A DNA stretch of 43,590 bases from a virus: IMG/VR virus record IMGVR_UViG_3300008266_000314, positions 1 through 43,590 of that record; one strand, written 5' to 3'. This document shows positions 30,783-38,812 of this stretch, piece by piece. Both the position numbers and the translations under genes were made by a program. The notes under the pieces were generated by a model. That model saw only the letters and a program-made list of their open reading frames with translations. It did not search any database and was not told the origin of the DNA. Within the stretch, counting starts at the first letter, position 1; each line of letters starts with the position of its first letter.

Positions 30783-31099
30783 TGGCCCTCTCTGCCACAG
30801 TCGCCGCGATCGGGGTCGGCTCTGCCGCGACCTACCAGATGGCGCACAGCGCCAACAAGGCGCAGAAGACCCAGGAGCGCGCCCAGGCCCAGGCCCAGAA
30901 GAACGCGGAGAACGCCGCGCAGGAAGCTGACCGCGCGAACAACCGCAACAACCAACGCCGCCCGGACATCATCGGCCTGCTCGGGGCCAACATGAGCGCC
31001 AACAACATGGGCTTCGGCTCGACCTTCCTGACGGGGCCGGGGGGCGCAACGCCGCCCGCCGCCGGCACCATCGCCAAGAACACGCTGTTGGGCCGCTAG
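30782..31099 (+). CDS. Small virion-region protein (Ala/Gln-rich helix plus STxLTG tail)
   Basis: 105 residues from ATG 30782 (TGATG overlap). It has a hydrophobic N-terminus (ALSATVAAIGVGSAAT), a long charged coil (NKAQKTQERAQAQAQKNAEN), then GFGSTFLTGPGGATPPAAGT and NTLLGR. The C-terminal STxLTGxxG pattern recurs in small proteins placed just before podoviral portals; their function is not known to me. It is probably a structural or assembly accessory. Confidence 0.65.
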   Translation: MALSATVAAIGVGSAATYQMAHSANKAQKTQERAQAQAQKNAENAAQEADRANNRNNQRRPDIIGLLGANMSANNMGFGSTFLTGPGGATPPAAGTIAKNTLLGR

Positions 31100-31102
31100 A
31101 GC

Positions 31103-32797
31103 ATGGCGGCTGCGTCCCCCTACACGCTGATGCGGACCCGATGGTCGGCGCTCAAGTCCGAGCGCTCCTCGTGGACTGAGCATTGGGCAGACCTGTCGCG
31201 GTTCGTCCTGCCGCGCACGGGGCGCTTCACCGTGACCGATCGCAACAGCGGCCGGCGCAAGGACAACCAGATCTACGACAACACCGCCACCCGCGCGCTG
31301 CGCGTCCTGGCCGCCGGCCTCATGTCCGGCATGACCAGCCCCGCCCGCCCGTGGTTCCGGCTCACCGTGCCGGACCCCGAGATGGCCAAGGATCCTGCGA
31401 CCAAGGCCTGGCTGGCCGAGGTGACCCAGAAGATCCTCGACGTGTTCGCGTCGTCCAACACCTACCTGACCCTGCACACGGCCTACGAGGAGCTGGGCCT
31501 GTACGGCACCGCCGCGTCGGTCGTGATGGACGACTTCGACAGCGTGCTCTGGCACTACCACACCCCGGTCGGCGAGTACGCGCTCGCCTCGGACTACAAG
31601 GGCCGCGTCGACACGCTGTTCCGCGAGTTCCAGAAGCCGGTGGGCGAGGTGGTCAAGGAGTTCGGGCTCGAGAATTGCTCGGTCACCGTCAGGAACCTGT
31701 ACAACGCCGGCAGCCTCGACGCCTGGGTCACCCTCGTCCACGCCATCCAGCCGCGCAGCGACCGCGACCTGTCCAAGCCCGACGCCAAGAACAAGGCCTG
31801 GTCGAGCTGCTACTTCGAGCTGGGCCAGGACAACGACAAGGTGCTGCGCGAGGGCGGGTTCGACCGCTTCCCGGCGCTGGTCTCGCGCTGGCAGAAGCAG
31901 GGCGGCGACATCTACGGCATGTCCCCCGCGATGGAGACCCTCGGCGACATCAAGCAGCTGCAGCACGAGCAGCTGCGCAAAGCCAACGCCATCGACTACC
32001 AGACCAAGCCCCCGCTGCAGGCCCCGTCCAGCATGAAGGGCCGCGACGCCGACCTGCTGCCGGGCGGCATCACCTACGTCGACGCGGCGGGCTCGCAGAA
32101 CGCGATCCGCAGCATGTGGGACGTGAACCTGAACCTGGAGCACCTGCTCGCGGACATCTACGACGTCCGTGGCCGGATCCGCGAGGGCTTCTACGCCGAC
32201 CTGTTCCTGATGCTGGCCAACGACCAGCAGGGCCAGATGACCGCGACCGAGGTGGCCGAGCGCCACGAGGAGAAGATGCTGGTCCTCGGCCCGGTGCTCG
32301 AGCGCCTGCATAACGAGCTGCTCGAGCCGCTGGTCGAGACCGCGTTCGCCAAGCTGGCTGCTGCCGGCGCTCTGCCCCCGCCGCCCGAAGCGATGCAGGG
32401 CATGCCCCTCGACGTGCAGTTCGTCAGCGTCCTGGCCCAAGCCCAGCGCGCGATCAGCACCAACAGCATCGACCGCTTCGTCGGCAACATCGGCGCGGTC
32501 GCCGCGTTCAAGCCGGACGTGCTCGACAAGTTCGACGCCGACAAGTGGGCGGACGTCTACGCCGACAGCCTCGGCATCGAGCCGACCCTGATCGTCCCCG
32601 GCCCGACCGTGGCGCTCATCCGGCAGCAGCGCGCCGAGGCCCAGGCCAAGGCACAGCAGGTCGCCCAGGCTGAGCAGGCGGCGAGCGCCGCCCAGAAGCT
32701 CGGCAGCGTGGCCACCCAAGGCGGGCAGAGCAACGCCGCCGTCGACATGATGAACCAGTTTGCGGGCTACGGCTCGCCCAGCGGCGCGGAGCTATAA
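31103..32797 (+). CDS. Portal (head-tail connector) protein
   Basis: 564 residues, ATG 31103. It has the length and layout of T7/BPP-1-type portals: LMRTRWSALKSERSSWTEHW, LPRTGRF, NTATRALRVLAAGLMSGMTS with SPARPWF, a clip region, GITYVDAAGSQNAIRSMW, and a C-terminal LRQQRAEAQAKAQQV helix (IRQQRAEAQAKAQQ as read). Twelve copies form the DNA entry ring. It stands between terminase and capsid genes as expected. Confidence 0.93.
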   Translation: MAAASPYTLMRTRWSALKSERSSWTEHWADLSRFVLPRTGRFTVTDRNSGRRKDNQIYDNTATRALRVLAAGLMSGMTSPARPWFRLTVPDPEMAKDPATKAWLAEVTQKILDVFASSNTYLTLHTAYEELGLYGTAASVVMDDFDSVLWHYHTPVGEYALASDYKGRVDTLFREFQKPVGEVVKEFGLENCSVTVRNLYNAGSLDAWVTLVHAIQPRSDRDLSKPDAKNKAWSSCYFELGQDNDKVLREGGFDRFPALVSRWQKQGGDIYGMSPAMETLGDIKQLQHEQLRKANAIDYQTKPPLQAPSSMKGRDADLLPGGITYVDAAGSQNAIRSMWDVNLNLEHLLADIYDVRGRIREGFYADLFLMLANDQQGQMTATEVAERHEEKMLVLGPVLERLHNELLEPLVETAFAKLAAAGALPPPPEAMQGMPLDVQFVSVLAQAQRAISTNSIDRFVGNIGAVAAFKPDVLDKFDADKWADVYADSLGIEPTLIVPGPTVALIRQQRAEAQAKAQQVAQAEQAASAAQKLGSVATQGGQSNAAVDMMNQFAGYGSPSGAEL

Positions 32798-32798
32798 G

Positions 32799-33152
32799 AT
32801 GGCCACGGTCACCCCCACCCAGACCCAGTTTCAGATCGACCACGAGGCCTACACATGGGCCCTGACCACGGCCAACGCCGACGGCGAGCCGTGCCGCTTC
32901 CAGGGTTCGGGCGATCGCACGTTCCAGGTCACGGGCAACTTCGGCAGCGGCGGCACGATCGTGCTGCAGGGCTCGCTCGACGGCTCCAACTGGTTCACGC
33001 TGTCCAAGCCTGACGGCGCGGTGGCGTCCTTCACCACGTCGGGCCTGACGGCAGTGACCGAGAGCCCGATCTACATCCGCCCCTTCGTCTCCGCCGGCAC
33101 CGGTGTGAGCGTCACCGCGATCCTCGCCATTCGGAGAAACGATCATGGCTAA
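32799..33152 (+). CDS. Beta-rich virion-associated protein of unknown role
   Basis: 117 residues, ATG 32799 two bases after the portal stop; the longer in-frame start lies in the portal. The segment FQVTGNFGSGGTIVLQGSLD, then SNWFTLSKPDG and IYIRPFVSAGTGVSVTAILA resembles phage beta-sandwich proteins that compare a value with a slice of signal; such units are found on capsid decoration and tail proteins. The 3' end overlaps the next gene by 8 bases. Confidence 0.65.
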   Translation: MATVTPTQTQFQIDHEAYTWALTTANADGEPCRFQGSGDRTFQVTGNFGSGGTIVLQGSLDGSNWFTLSKPDGAVASFTTSGLTAVTESPIYIRPFVSAGTGVSVTAILAIRRNDHG

Positions 33153-33522
33153 GTCCACCACCTCGGCAAACAACACCCTTGACTGGCAGCTCGGCGGCGC
33201 AACGCCGACGCGCCCGACCACGCGCTTCATCTCGATGCACACCGCCGACCCCGGCGCGACGGGCGCGAGCGAGTGCTCCGGCTCGGGCTATGCTCGCCAG
33301 TCGCTGACGTTCAACGCCGCGTCGGCCAAGGCCGCCACCAACGCCAGCGCCACGACGAACACGTTGACCGGCGCGCTCGGCCCGGTGACCCACTTCGGGA
33401 TCTGGGACGCCTCGACCGCCGGCAACTTCCTCTACGGCGGCACGGTGACCACCGCGCAGACCTTCGCCAACGGCGACACGGCGGCTGTGGCTATCGGCGC
33501 GATCACGATCACCGAGGCCTAG
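33145..33522 (+). CDS. Tail fibre-like small virion protein
   Basis: 125 residues, ATG 33145. The pattern FISMHTADPGATGASECSGS then GYARQSLTF and THFGIWDASTAGNFLYGG matches a common phage family annotated as tail fibre or structural protein (jelly-roll/beta type). It probably is a virion decoration or appendage part. Adjacent stop/start with the next gene (TAG ATG). Confidence 0.75.
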   Translation: MAKSTTSANNTLDWQLGGATPTRPTTRFISMHTADPGATGASECSGSGYARQSLTFNAASAKAATNASATTNTLTGALGPVTHFGIWDASTAGNFLYGGTVTTAQTFANGDTAAVAIGAITITEA

Positions 33523-33714
33523 ATGCCCGACACGGTCGTTCGCATCACCTTCGAGCGCGCCCTCCCCACCGGCGGTGTGTGGGCGGACGCCATCACTTTG
33601 CCTACGGCCGAGTGGTCGGAGATGACGCAGGATGAGATCGAGGCCATGCAGGAAAGCCGCTTTGCGGCCTACCTGGCCAGAGCCGCCGCGCCCGAAGACC
33701 CGCCCGAGGAATAG
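33523..33714 (+). CDS. Small protein of unknown function
   Basis: 63 residues, ATG 33523 directly after a stop. RITFERALPTGGVWADAITL then EMTQDEIEAMQESRFAAYLA: a strand-rich start, a helical end and an acidic tail (APEDPPEE). Small proteins of this shape often accompany the preceding appendage family, perhaps as a chaperone; this is inference. Confidence 0.6.
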   Translation: MPDTVVRITFERALPTGGVWADAITLPTAEWSEMTQDEIEAMQESRFAAYLARAAAPEDPPEE

Positions 33715-33717
33715 CAG

Positions 33718-35052
33718 ATGGCAGACAGGTTCTGGGTTGGCGGCGGGTCTTCGGCCTCTTGGGTCGCGACGGGCCCCACCAACTGGTCGGCGACGTCCGG
33801 CGGGAGCAACGACGCTTCCCTCCCGACGTCCGCCGACCCGGCGATCTTCGACGCCAACAGCGGCACCGGCAACATCACACTCGCCGCCGGGTGGGCGTGC
33901 GGCGGGCTGAGCATCTCTTCGCTGTCGGGGGCTATGGCCTTCGTCAGCAGCGGCGCGGGCACGATCAGTGGCGGCATCCAGCTGCCGGCGACCAACTTCA
34001 GCTGGGGCGCGACGGGCGGGATCACCCTCGCTGGCTCCACCGGCGGTAACATCAACACCAACGGCGTCACCATCAACGGCGCTATAACCGTCGCAGGCGC
34101 GGGGGGCACCTGGACGCTGCAGAGCGCGCTGACGCTCGCCACGAGCCGCAACATCACGGTCACCGACGGCACTCTTGTGACCGCCGGGTACGCCGTTACC
34201 TGCCAGCTCTTCACAGGCACCGGCACCAGCACCCGAGGGATCACGCTCGGGGCCTCCGTCATCACGGTTGGGGGCTCGGGCAATGCGTGGAACCTCGCCA
34301 ACGTCACCAACCTGTCGTTCTCCGGCGCGAGCGCGCAGATCATCTGCTCGCGCAGCACGGGCGCGCAGTCGTTCCAGGGCGGCGGCCTGAGCTACGGCAG
34401 GCTTACGAAGGACGGCGGCAGCACGCTGACCATCGTCGGCAGCAACACCTTCGGCACGCTCGACAATGTCTCCGGCAGTGGACCGATCGTGTTCACGGCG
34501 GGCACTACGCAAACGATCACGACCTGGGGCCTGGCCGGCACCTCCGGCACGCTGCTGTCGCTCAGCTCGTCGGGCACATGGACGATCTACAAGGCCTCCG
34601 GCACTGTCGTCGCCGACTACGTCTCGCTGACAAACAGTTTCGCCGATACCTCCGGCGGGACGACGTACTCCGCGACCAACTCGACAGACAACGGCGGCAA
34701 CACCAACTGGAGCTTCGGGGCCGCGACCAAGCAGATCGCCGGCACGGGGGGCGGCAGCGCCACCGGCAGCGGGTCGATCACGGTCATCCAGCAGGTCGCA
34801 GGCACAGGCAGCGGCGCGGCGGGCCCCGGCACCGGGGCGATCACCGGCGGCGCGGGCGGCCCGGCCACCAAACAGATTGCCGGCAGCGGCGGCGGCAGCG
34901 CGCCCGACGGCGCGGTCGTCATCACCCTCCGCCGCCCGATCGGCGGCACGGGCGGCGGCACCTCCGGGGGGTCGGGCGACATCACCGGCGGCGTCGTGGG
35001 CGTCACGGAAGGCGGATATTTCAATCTCACCCGCCGCCGCCGGCGGGCCTAG
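33718..35052 (+). CDS. Beta-structured appendage (tail spike-like) protein with Gly-rich C-terminal repeats
   Basis: 444 residues, ATG 33718. The start MADRFWVGGGSSASWVATGP and NWSATSGGSNDASLPTSADP is a known opening of phage structural proteins. Residues 60-330 look like a beta-solenoid (many TLTIVGSNTF- and ITLAGSTGG-type turns). The C-terminal ~110 residues repeat a Gly-rich unit about four times (KQIAGTGGGSATGSGSITV, QQVAGTGSGAAGPGTGAIT, KQIAGSGGGSAPDGAVVIT, RPIGGTGGGTSGGSGDIT). It ends TRRRRRA. It is likely an adhesive or decorating virion fibre. Confidence 0.75.
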   Translation: MADRFWVGGGSSASWVATGPTNWSATSGGSNDASLPTSADPAIFDANSGTGNITLAAGWACGGLSISSLSGAMAFVSSGAGTISGGIQLPATNFSWGATGGITLAGSTGGNINTNGVTINGAITVAGAGGTWTLQSALTLATSRNITVTDGTLVTAGYAVTCQLFTGTGTSTRGITLGASVITVGGSGNAWNLANVTNLSFSGASAQIICSRSTGAQSFQGGGLSYGRLTKDGGSTLTIVGSNTFGTLDNVSGSGPIVFTAGTTQTITTWGLAGTSGTLLSLSSSGTWTIYKASGTVVADYVSLTNSFADTSGGTTYSATNSTDNGGNTNWSFGAATKQIAGTGGGSATGSGSITVIQQVAGTGSGAAGPGTGAITGGAGGPATKQIAGSGGGSAPDGAVVITLRRPIGGTGGGTSGGSGDITGGVVGVTEGGYFNLTRRRRRA

Positions 35053-35058
35053 TAACCA

Positions 35059-35316
35059 GTGCCGGAGCGCTTTCCCTTGACCGCCAACCTTGAACACGCC
35101 TTCGACCTGGTCCTGGGCCTGCTGATCGGCTTCGTCGCATGGTTCGCCAAGCTGCTGCAGGCTGACCAGCGGCAGCTGGAGCGCGATATGGCGGAGATCG
35201 AGCGCAAGCTCCCCAACGTCTACGCCCGGCGCGACGACATGGCCGAGCGCTTCGACCAGGTGCTCTCCGCTCTCGACAAGATCGACAGCAAGCTCGACCG
35301 CAAAGCCGACCGCTGA
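35059..35316 (+). CDS. Small membrane/coiled-coil protein
   Basis: 85 residues if GTG 35059 is used; TTG 35077 is an alternative with GGAG upstream. One membrane segment (FDLVLGLLIGFVAWFAKLL) is followed by a coiled coil (QRQLERDMAEIERKL ... VLSALDKIDSKLDRK). The arrangement is known from small phage proteins near the capsid module. A lysis accessory role (for example antiholin or spanin-like) is possible but not supported by motifs. Confidence 0.65.
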   Translation: MPERFPLTANLEHAFDLVLGLLIGFVAWFAKLLQADQRQLERDMAEIERKLPNVYARRDDMAERFDQVLSALDKIDSKLDRKADR

Positions 35317-35320
35317 CGCC

Positions 35321-35359
35321 GGTGTGCGTACCCGCGCGGCGCGCGAGTAGCTTGCCAGC
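35321..35359 (+). promoter_or_regulatory. Intergenic late element, copy C
   Basis: GGTGTGCGTACCC (35321-35333), 14 bases, TAGCTTGCCAGC (35348-35359), then ATG 35360. It starts four bases after a TGA. The start codon is six bases after the TAGCTT box with no ribosome binding site, so the message would be leaderless if the box is a -10. Confidence 0.65.
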
Positions 35360-35671
35360 ATGAGCGAGTTTGACCCGACCGACTTCGGCCGACAGAGCGA
35401 CGCCGCAGCTGCCCGCGAGGCAGCAGGCAAAGCCGAGACGCGCCTGCTGTCGGACGACGTCAAGTGGCTCATGTCCAGCCCGAGGGGGCGGCGCATTGTA
35501 TGGCGTCTGCTCTCGATGGCTGGGGTTTTCCGTTCCAGCTTCACCGGCAACAGCGAGACGTTCTTCCGCGAAGGCAGAAGGGACATCGGACTTCGGGTGC
35601 TTGAATGGGTGAGCGCGCACGCTCCTGACCGTTACCAGGAGATGCAGCAGGAGAGCAAAGCGCATGACTGA
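35360..35671 (+). CDS. Bbp19-like phage protein
   Basis: 103 residues, ATG 35360. The segment DVKWLMSSPRGRRIVWRLL then AGVFRSSFTGNSETFFREGR and GLRVLEWV is the signature of the Bbp19 family, named from Bordetella phage BPP-1 and placed before the scaffold and capsid genes in related podoviruses. Its role in head assembly is assumed from context. The end overlaps the scaffold gene by 8 bases. Confidence 0.88.
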   Translation: MSEFDPTDFGRQSDAAAAREAAGKAETRLLSDDVKWLMSSPRGRRIVWRLLSMAGVFRSSFTGNSETFFREGRRDIGLRVLEWVSAHAPDRYQEMQQESKAHD

Positions 35672-36308
35672 CCAGATCGCGGAAGCCGCAGCCACCACCG
35701 AAGGCTCCGCCACCACCACCACGCTCGTGACTGACCCGAACGCCGGCCAAGCGCCTGCGGGAGTGGAAGGCGCAGCGGAGCAGGTCGAGGCCGCCGAGAG
35801 CGCCGAGACGACCGAGGGCGAAGCCCAAGGCGCACCGGAAAGCTACGAGGACTTCACCGCCGAGGACGGCGTCACACCGGATCCGGCAAACGTCGAGAGC
35901 TTCAAGGCGATGGCGAAGGAGATGAACCTCTCCCAAGCCCAGGCCCAACAGCTCTACGACATGGGCGTCAGCCTGACCAAGCAGGTCGCCGACGCCCAGC
36001 AGCAGGCGCACGCCGCAGCCCTCACTGAATGGGCCCAGGCGGCGAAGACCGACAAGGAGTTCGGCGGCGACAAGTTCGACGCCAACCTCGGCGTCGCGAA
36101 GGCCGCGCTCGATAAGCTCGGCACGCCGGAGCTGCAGAGCCTGCTCAACGAAAGCGGTCTCGGAAACCACCCCGAGGTCATTCGACTGCTCTACAAAGCC
36201 GGACGCGCGCTCGGCGACGACAACTTCGTACCCGGAGGCCGGACGGGCCCCGCTGCCGGCTCTACGCCGGACCAGCGCCTCGCTTCCGCCCTCTACCCCA
36301 CTCAATAA
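35664..36308 (+). CDS. Capsid scaffolding protein (putative)
   Basis: 214 residues, ATG 35664. An acidic, Ala/Thr-rich disordered first 75 residues (GAAEQVEAAESAETTEGEAQ) precede a helical part (FKAMAKEMNLSQAQAQQLYD then KQVADAQQQAHAAALTEWAQ) and a C-terminal helix (HPEVIRLLYKAGRAL). That layout and the position just before the major capsid protein are usual for podoviral scaffolds. No protease motif is seen. Confidence 0.8.
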   Translation: MTDQIAEAAATTEGSATTTTLVTDPNAGQAPAGVEGAAEQVEAAESAETTEGEAQGAPESYEDFTAEDGVTPDPANVESFKAMAKEMNLSQAQAQQLYDMGVSLTKQVADAQQQAHAAALTEWAQAAKTDKEFGGDKFDANLGVAKAALDKLGTPELQSLLNESGLGNHPEVIRLLYKAGRALGDDNFVPGGRTGPAAGSTPDQRLASALYPTQ

Positions 36309-36335
36309 CACGATCAACCCAAGGACCGATTTCTC

Positions 36336-37340
36336 ATGGCTACCCTCGCTTCGGGTCAACTGACCCTCGCCGATTGGGCCAAGCGCCTCGACCCGGATGG
36401 CCGCGTGCCGGCCGTTGCCGAGCTGCTGACCCAGACCAACCAGATCCTCGAAGACGCCGTCTTCGCGGAAGGCAACCTGCCGACCGGCCACCGCGTCGTG
36501 ATCCGCACGGGCCTGCCGTCCGTCTACTGGCGCTCGATCAACCAGGGCGTCCCGGTCAGCAAGTCGACCACCGCCCAGGTGGACGAGAGCTGCGGCATCC
36601 TCGAAGCCCGCTCGCACATCGACGTCGAGCTGGCCAAGCTGAACGGCAACACCGCCGCCTTCCGCCTGTCGGAAGACAGCGCGTTCCTTGAGGCCATGAA
36701 CCAGGCCCAAGCGACGACCATGTTCTACGGCAACCCGGCCAGCGACCCGCGCCAGTACCTCGGCCTGGCCGCTCGCTACGGCACCATCTCCGGTGCCGGC
36801 AACGCCCAGAACATCATCGACGCGCAGGGCACCGGCTCGGACAACACGTCCATCTGGCTGGTCGTCTGGGGTGAACAGACCGTCTTCTGCCCGTTCCCGA
36901 AGGGTTCGCAGGCCGGCCTGATGCACCAGGACCTGGGCGAAGAGAGCGTCGCCGACGCCTCGGGCAACTACTACCAGGCCCTGCGCTCGCTCTACCAGTG
37001 GAAGAACGGCCTGGTCGTGAAGGACTGGCGCTACATCGTCCGCATCTGCAACATCGACACGTCCAACCTGGTCGCCGAAAGCTCGGCTGCCGACCTGGTC
37101 AAGCTGATGTCGCGTGCGCTCGATCGCGTCCCGAACCTGGGAGCCGGCCGCGCCGCGTTCTACATGAACCGGACGGTCTACTCGATGCTCCGCATCCAGG
37201 CCCTCGGCAAGTCCGGCGGCGTGTTCGGCATCGAAAAGGCCCTCGACCAGTTCGGCACCGCCCGCAGCTGGACGACCTTCGAGGGCGTGCCGCTGCGCCG
37301 CGCCGACCAGCTCCTCAACACGGAAGCGCGCGTCGTCTAA
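36336..37340 (+). CDS. Major capsid protein
   Basis: 334 residues, ATG 36336 with AAGGA upstream. The sequence (TLADWAKRLDPDGRVPAVAE, NLPTGHRVVIRTGLPSVYWR, SEDSAFLEAMNQAQATTMFY, GRAAFYMNRTVYSMLRIQAL) matches the Bbp17-type HK97-fold coat protein of BPP-1-like podoviruses. Its codon use is notable for many TCG/GGT-like and GAA codons compared with neighbours, as often seen for highly expressed genes. Flanked by scaffold and cement genes. Confidence 0.95.
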   Translation: MATLASGQLTLADWAKRLDPDGRVPAVAELLTQTNQILEDAVFAEGNLPTGHRVVIRTGLPSVYWRSINQGVPVSKSTTAQVDESCGILEARSHIDVELAKLNGNTAAFRLSEDSAFLEAMNQAQATTMFYGNPASDPRQYLGLAARYGTISGAGNAQNIIDAQGTGSDNTSIWLVVWGEQTVFCPFPKGSQAGLMHQDLGEESVADASGNYYQALRSLYQWKNGLVVKDWRYIVRICNIDTSNLVAESSAADLVKLMSRALDRVPNLGAGRAAFYMNRTVYSMLRIQALGKSGGVFGIEKALDQFGTARSWTTFEGVPLRRADQLLNTEARVV

Positions 37341-37367
37341 GACGACACGCCACAAGGAAACAGAACC

Positions 37368-37853
37368 ATGATCCTCGATCGTAACCTCATCGTCTCGGGC
37401 TCCGTGGGGGGCACTGCGACTTCCCCCTCGATCACCGGGCAGGCCATCACGGCCACGGCGGTGTCCACCGACACCGTCGACCTGTCGGTCGCTCGCGACA
37501 TCGGCTCCGGCGGGGAGGACCTGCTCCTCCGCGTCGAGCTGACCGCCGCCTTCAACACGCTGCAGTTTCTGACCATCGAGGCCATCGTGGCGGACGCGGC
37601 GGACCTGACCGGCAACGTCACCGTCATCGGCTCTTCGGGCCCCATCCCGCTGGCCCAGCTGCTGTCTGGTGAGCGCTTCAACGTCCGCCTGAACCCGCGC
37701 CTCGCCGGCACGGCCCGCACGGGCCGCCGCTATCTGGGCGCGCGCTACACGGTCACGGGCTCCAACCCGTCGACCGGCGGTGTCTTCGCCGACTTCGGCG
37801 TGGGCGTGCAGGACGGCCTGAAGTTCTACGCGACGGGCTACTCCATCCTCTAG
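37368..37853 (+). CDS. Bbp16-family capsid cement protein
   Basis: 161 residues, ATG 37368 with AAGGAAA upstream. MILDRNLIVSGSVGGTATSP, STDTVDLSVARDIGSGG and GRRYLGARYTVTGSNPSTGG then FADFGVGVQ are the family signature. Cement proteins bind the outside of the expanded head and stabilise it. It follows the major capsid gene as in BPP-1. Confidence 0.92.
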   Translation: MILDRNLIVSGSVGGTATSPSITGQAITATAVSTDTVDLSVARDIGSGGEDLLLRVELTAAFNTLQFLTIEAIVADAADLTGNVTVIGSSGPIPLAQLLSGERFNVRLNPRLAGTARTGRRYLGARYTVTGSNPSTGGVFADFGVGVQDGLKFYATGYSIL

Positions 37854-37860
37854 GGCAACA

Positions 37861-37884
37861 GGGGCCAGGTTAACGCCTGGCCCC
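37861..37884 (+). terminator. Hairpin after the capsid genes
   Basis: GGGGCCAGG (37861-37869), loop TTAACG, CCTGGCCCC (37876-37884), a perfect 9-bp stem. Only a weak T-rich tail follows (AACCCTTATTT), so it may be a leaky terminator or an mRNA-stabilising end for the abundant capsid message. Confidence 0.55.
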
Positions 37885-37909
37885 AACCCTTATTTCAAGG
37901 ACAGCAAAT

Positions 37910-38110
37910 ATGGCCCAATACCGGGTGAAAGAGACCAGCTTCATCAACAACAAGCTGGTGCAGGCGGGCGACATCGTCGAGTACGACGGCAAGCCGGGCA
38001 AGAACCTCGAGCCGATCAAGTCGGGCAAGGGGAAGAAGGCCGAGGCCGAAGCCGAGACCGAAGGCACCCAGCCGGAGACCCCGGCGGAGGACGAGACCGG
38101 GCTGGTCTAG
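37910..38110 (+). CDS. Small SH3-like phage head-region protein
   Basis: 66 residues, ATG 37910 with AAGGA upstream. QYRVKETSFINNKLVQAGDI then VEYDGKPGKNLEPI is a common short beta-barrel-like protein next to capsid genes; it is followed by a Lys-then-Glu-rich tail (KSGKGKKAEAEAETEGTQPE). Function not established. It is bounded by hairpins on both sides. Confidence 0.75.
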   Translation: MAQYRVKETSFINNKLVQAGDIVEYDGKPGKNLEPIKSGKGKKAEAEAETEGTQPETPAEDETGLV

Positions 38111-38132
38111 CCCTCTCGCGCCGCAGAAGAGC

Positions 38133-38158
38133 AACGGGGGCGCAAGCCCCCGTTTTTT
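38133..38158 (+). terminator. Rho-independent terminator
   Basis: AACGGGGGC (38133-38141), loop GCAA, GCCCCCGTT (38146-38154) followed by a run of six T in all (38153-38158). The clearest factor-independent terminator in the window, ending the capsid transcript before the tail genes. Confidence 0.85.
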
Positions 38159-38170
38159 CAGGAGAGGCCA

Positions 38171-38812
38171 ATGGCCACCGCAGTCGACATCGCAAACCTG
38201 GCCCTCGGGCACCTGGGCGACCGCGCGTCGATCTCCAGCCTCTCGCCGCCTGAAGGTTCGCCGCAGGCCGGCCACGCCGCCAGCTTCTACCCGATCGCCC
38301 TCAACTCGATGCTGGCCCTGCACCCGTGGGGCTTCGCCATCCGGCGGCACACGCTCGTCGACTACTCGCTCGTCGCCCCCGCGCCCAGCCCGTGGGCCTA
38401 CAGCTACGTCCTGCCGTCGCACGTCACCGTGCTGGCCGTGCTGTCGGACACCGCCTCGGCCGATGCCGATACGCAGCCCTACGAGATCGAGAGCGCCGAC
38501 ACCGGCGAGATGGTGATCTACACCAACCAGGAAGACGCCGTGCTCCGCTACGTCGCCTTCGTCACCGACACCACCAAGTTCCCGCCGCTGTTCGTGGACG
38601 CGCTGTCCTACATGCTGGCCAGCTATCTGGCGGGCCCGATCATCAAGGGCGACGCCGGCATGGTCGTGGCGCGCGAGATGCGCCGCTCCGCCGTCGGCCT
38701 CATCGGTGCGGGCGCGACGCGCGACGCCAACCAGCGCTCGACAGACGCCCGCGACGACTTCGCCTCGCGCCCCGGCTGGCTGACCGACCGCAGCACGTTG
38801 GCGTACCGCTAA
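38171..38812 (+). CDS. Tail tubular protein A-like adaptor
   Basis: 213 residues, ATG 38171 with AGGAGAG upstream. ATAVDIANLALGHLGDRASI then SLSPPEGSPQAGHAASFYPI (N-terminal helical bundle), LHPWGFAIRR and YSYVLPSHVTVLAVLS are typical of the podoviral adaptor/gatekeeper that joins portal to tail nozzle (T7 gp11-like). The stop overlaps the next ATG (TAATG). Confidence 0.87.
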   Translation: MATAVDIANLALGHLGDRASISSLSPPEGSPQAGHAASFYPIALNSMLALHPWGFAIRRHTLVDYSLVAPAPSPWAYSYVLPSHVTVLAVLSDTASADADTQPYEIESADTGEMVIYTNQEDAVLRYVAFVTDTTKFPPLFVDALSYMLASYLAGPIIKGDAGMVVAREMRRSAVGLIGAGATRDANQRSTDARDDFASRPGWLTDRSTLAYR

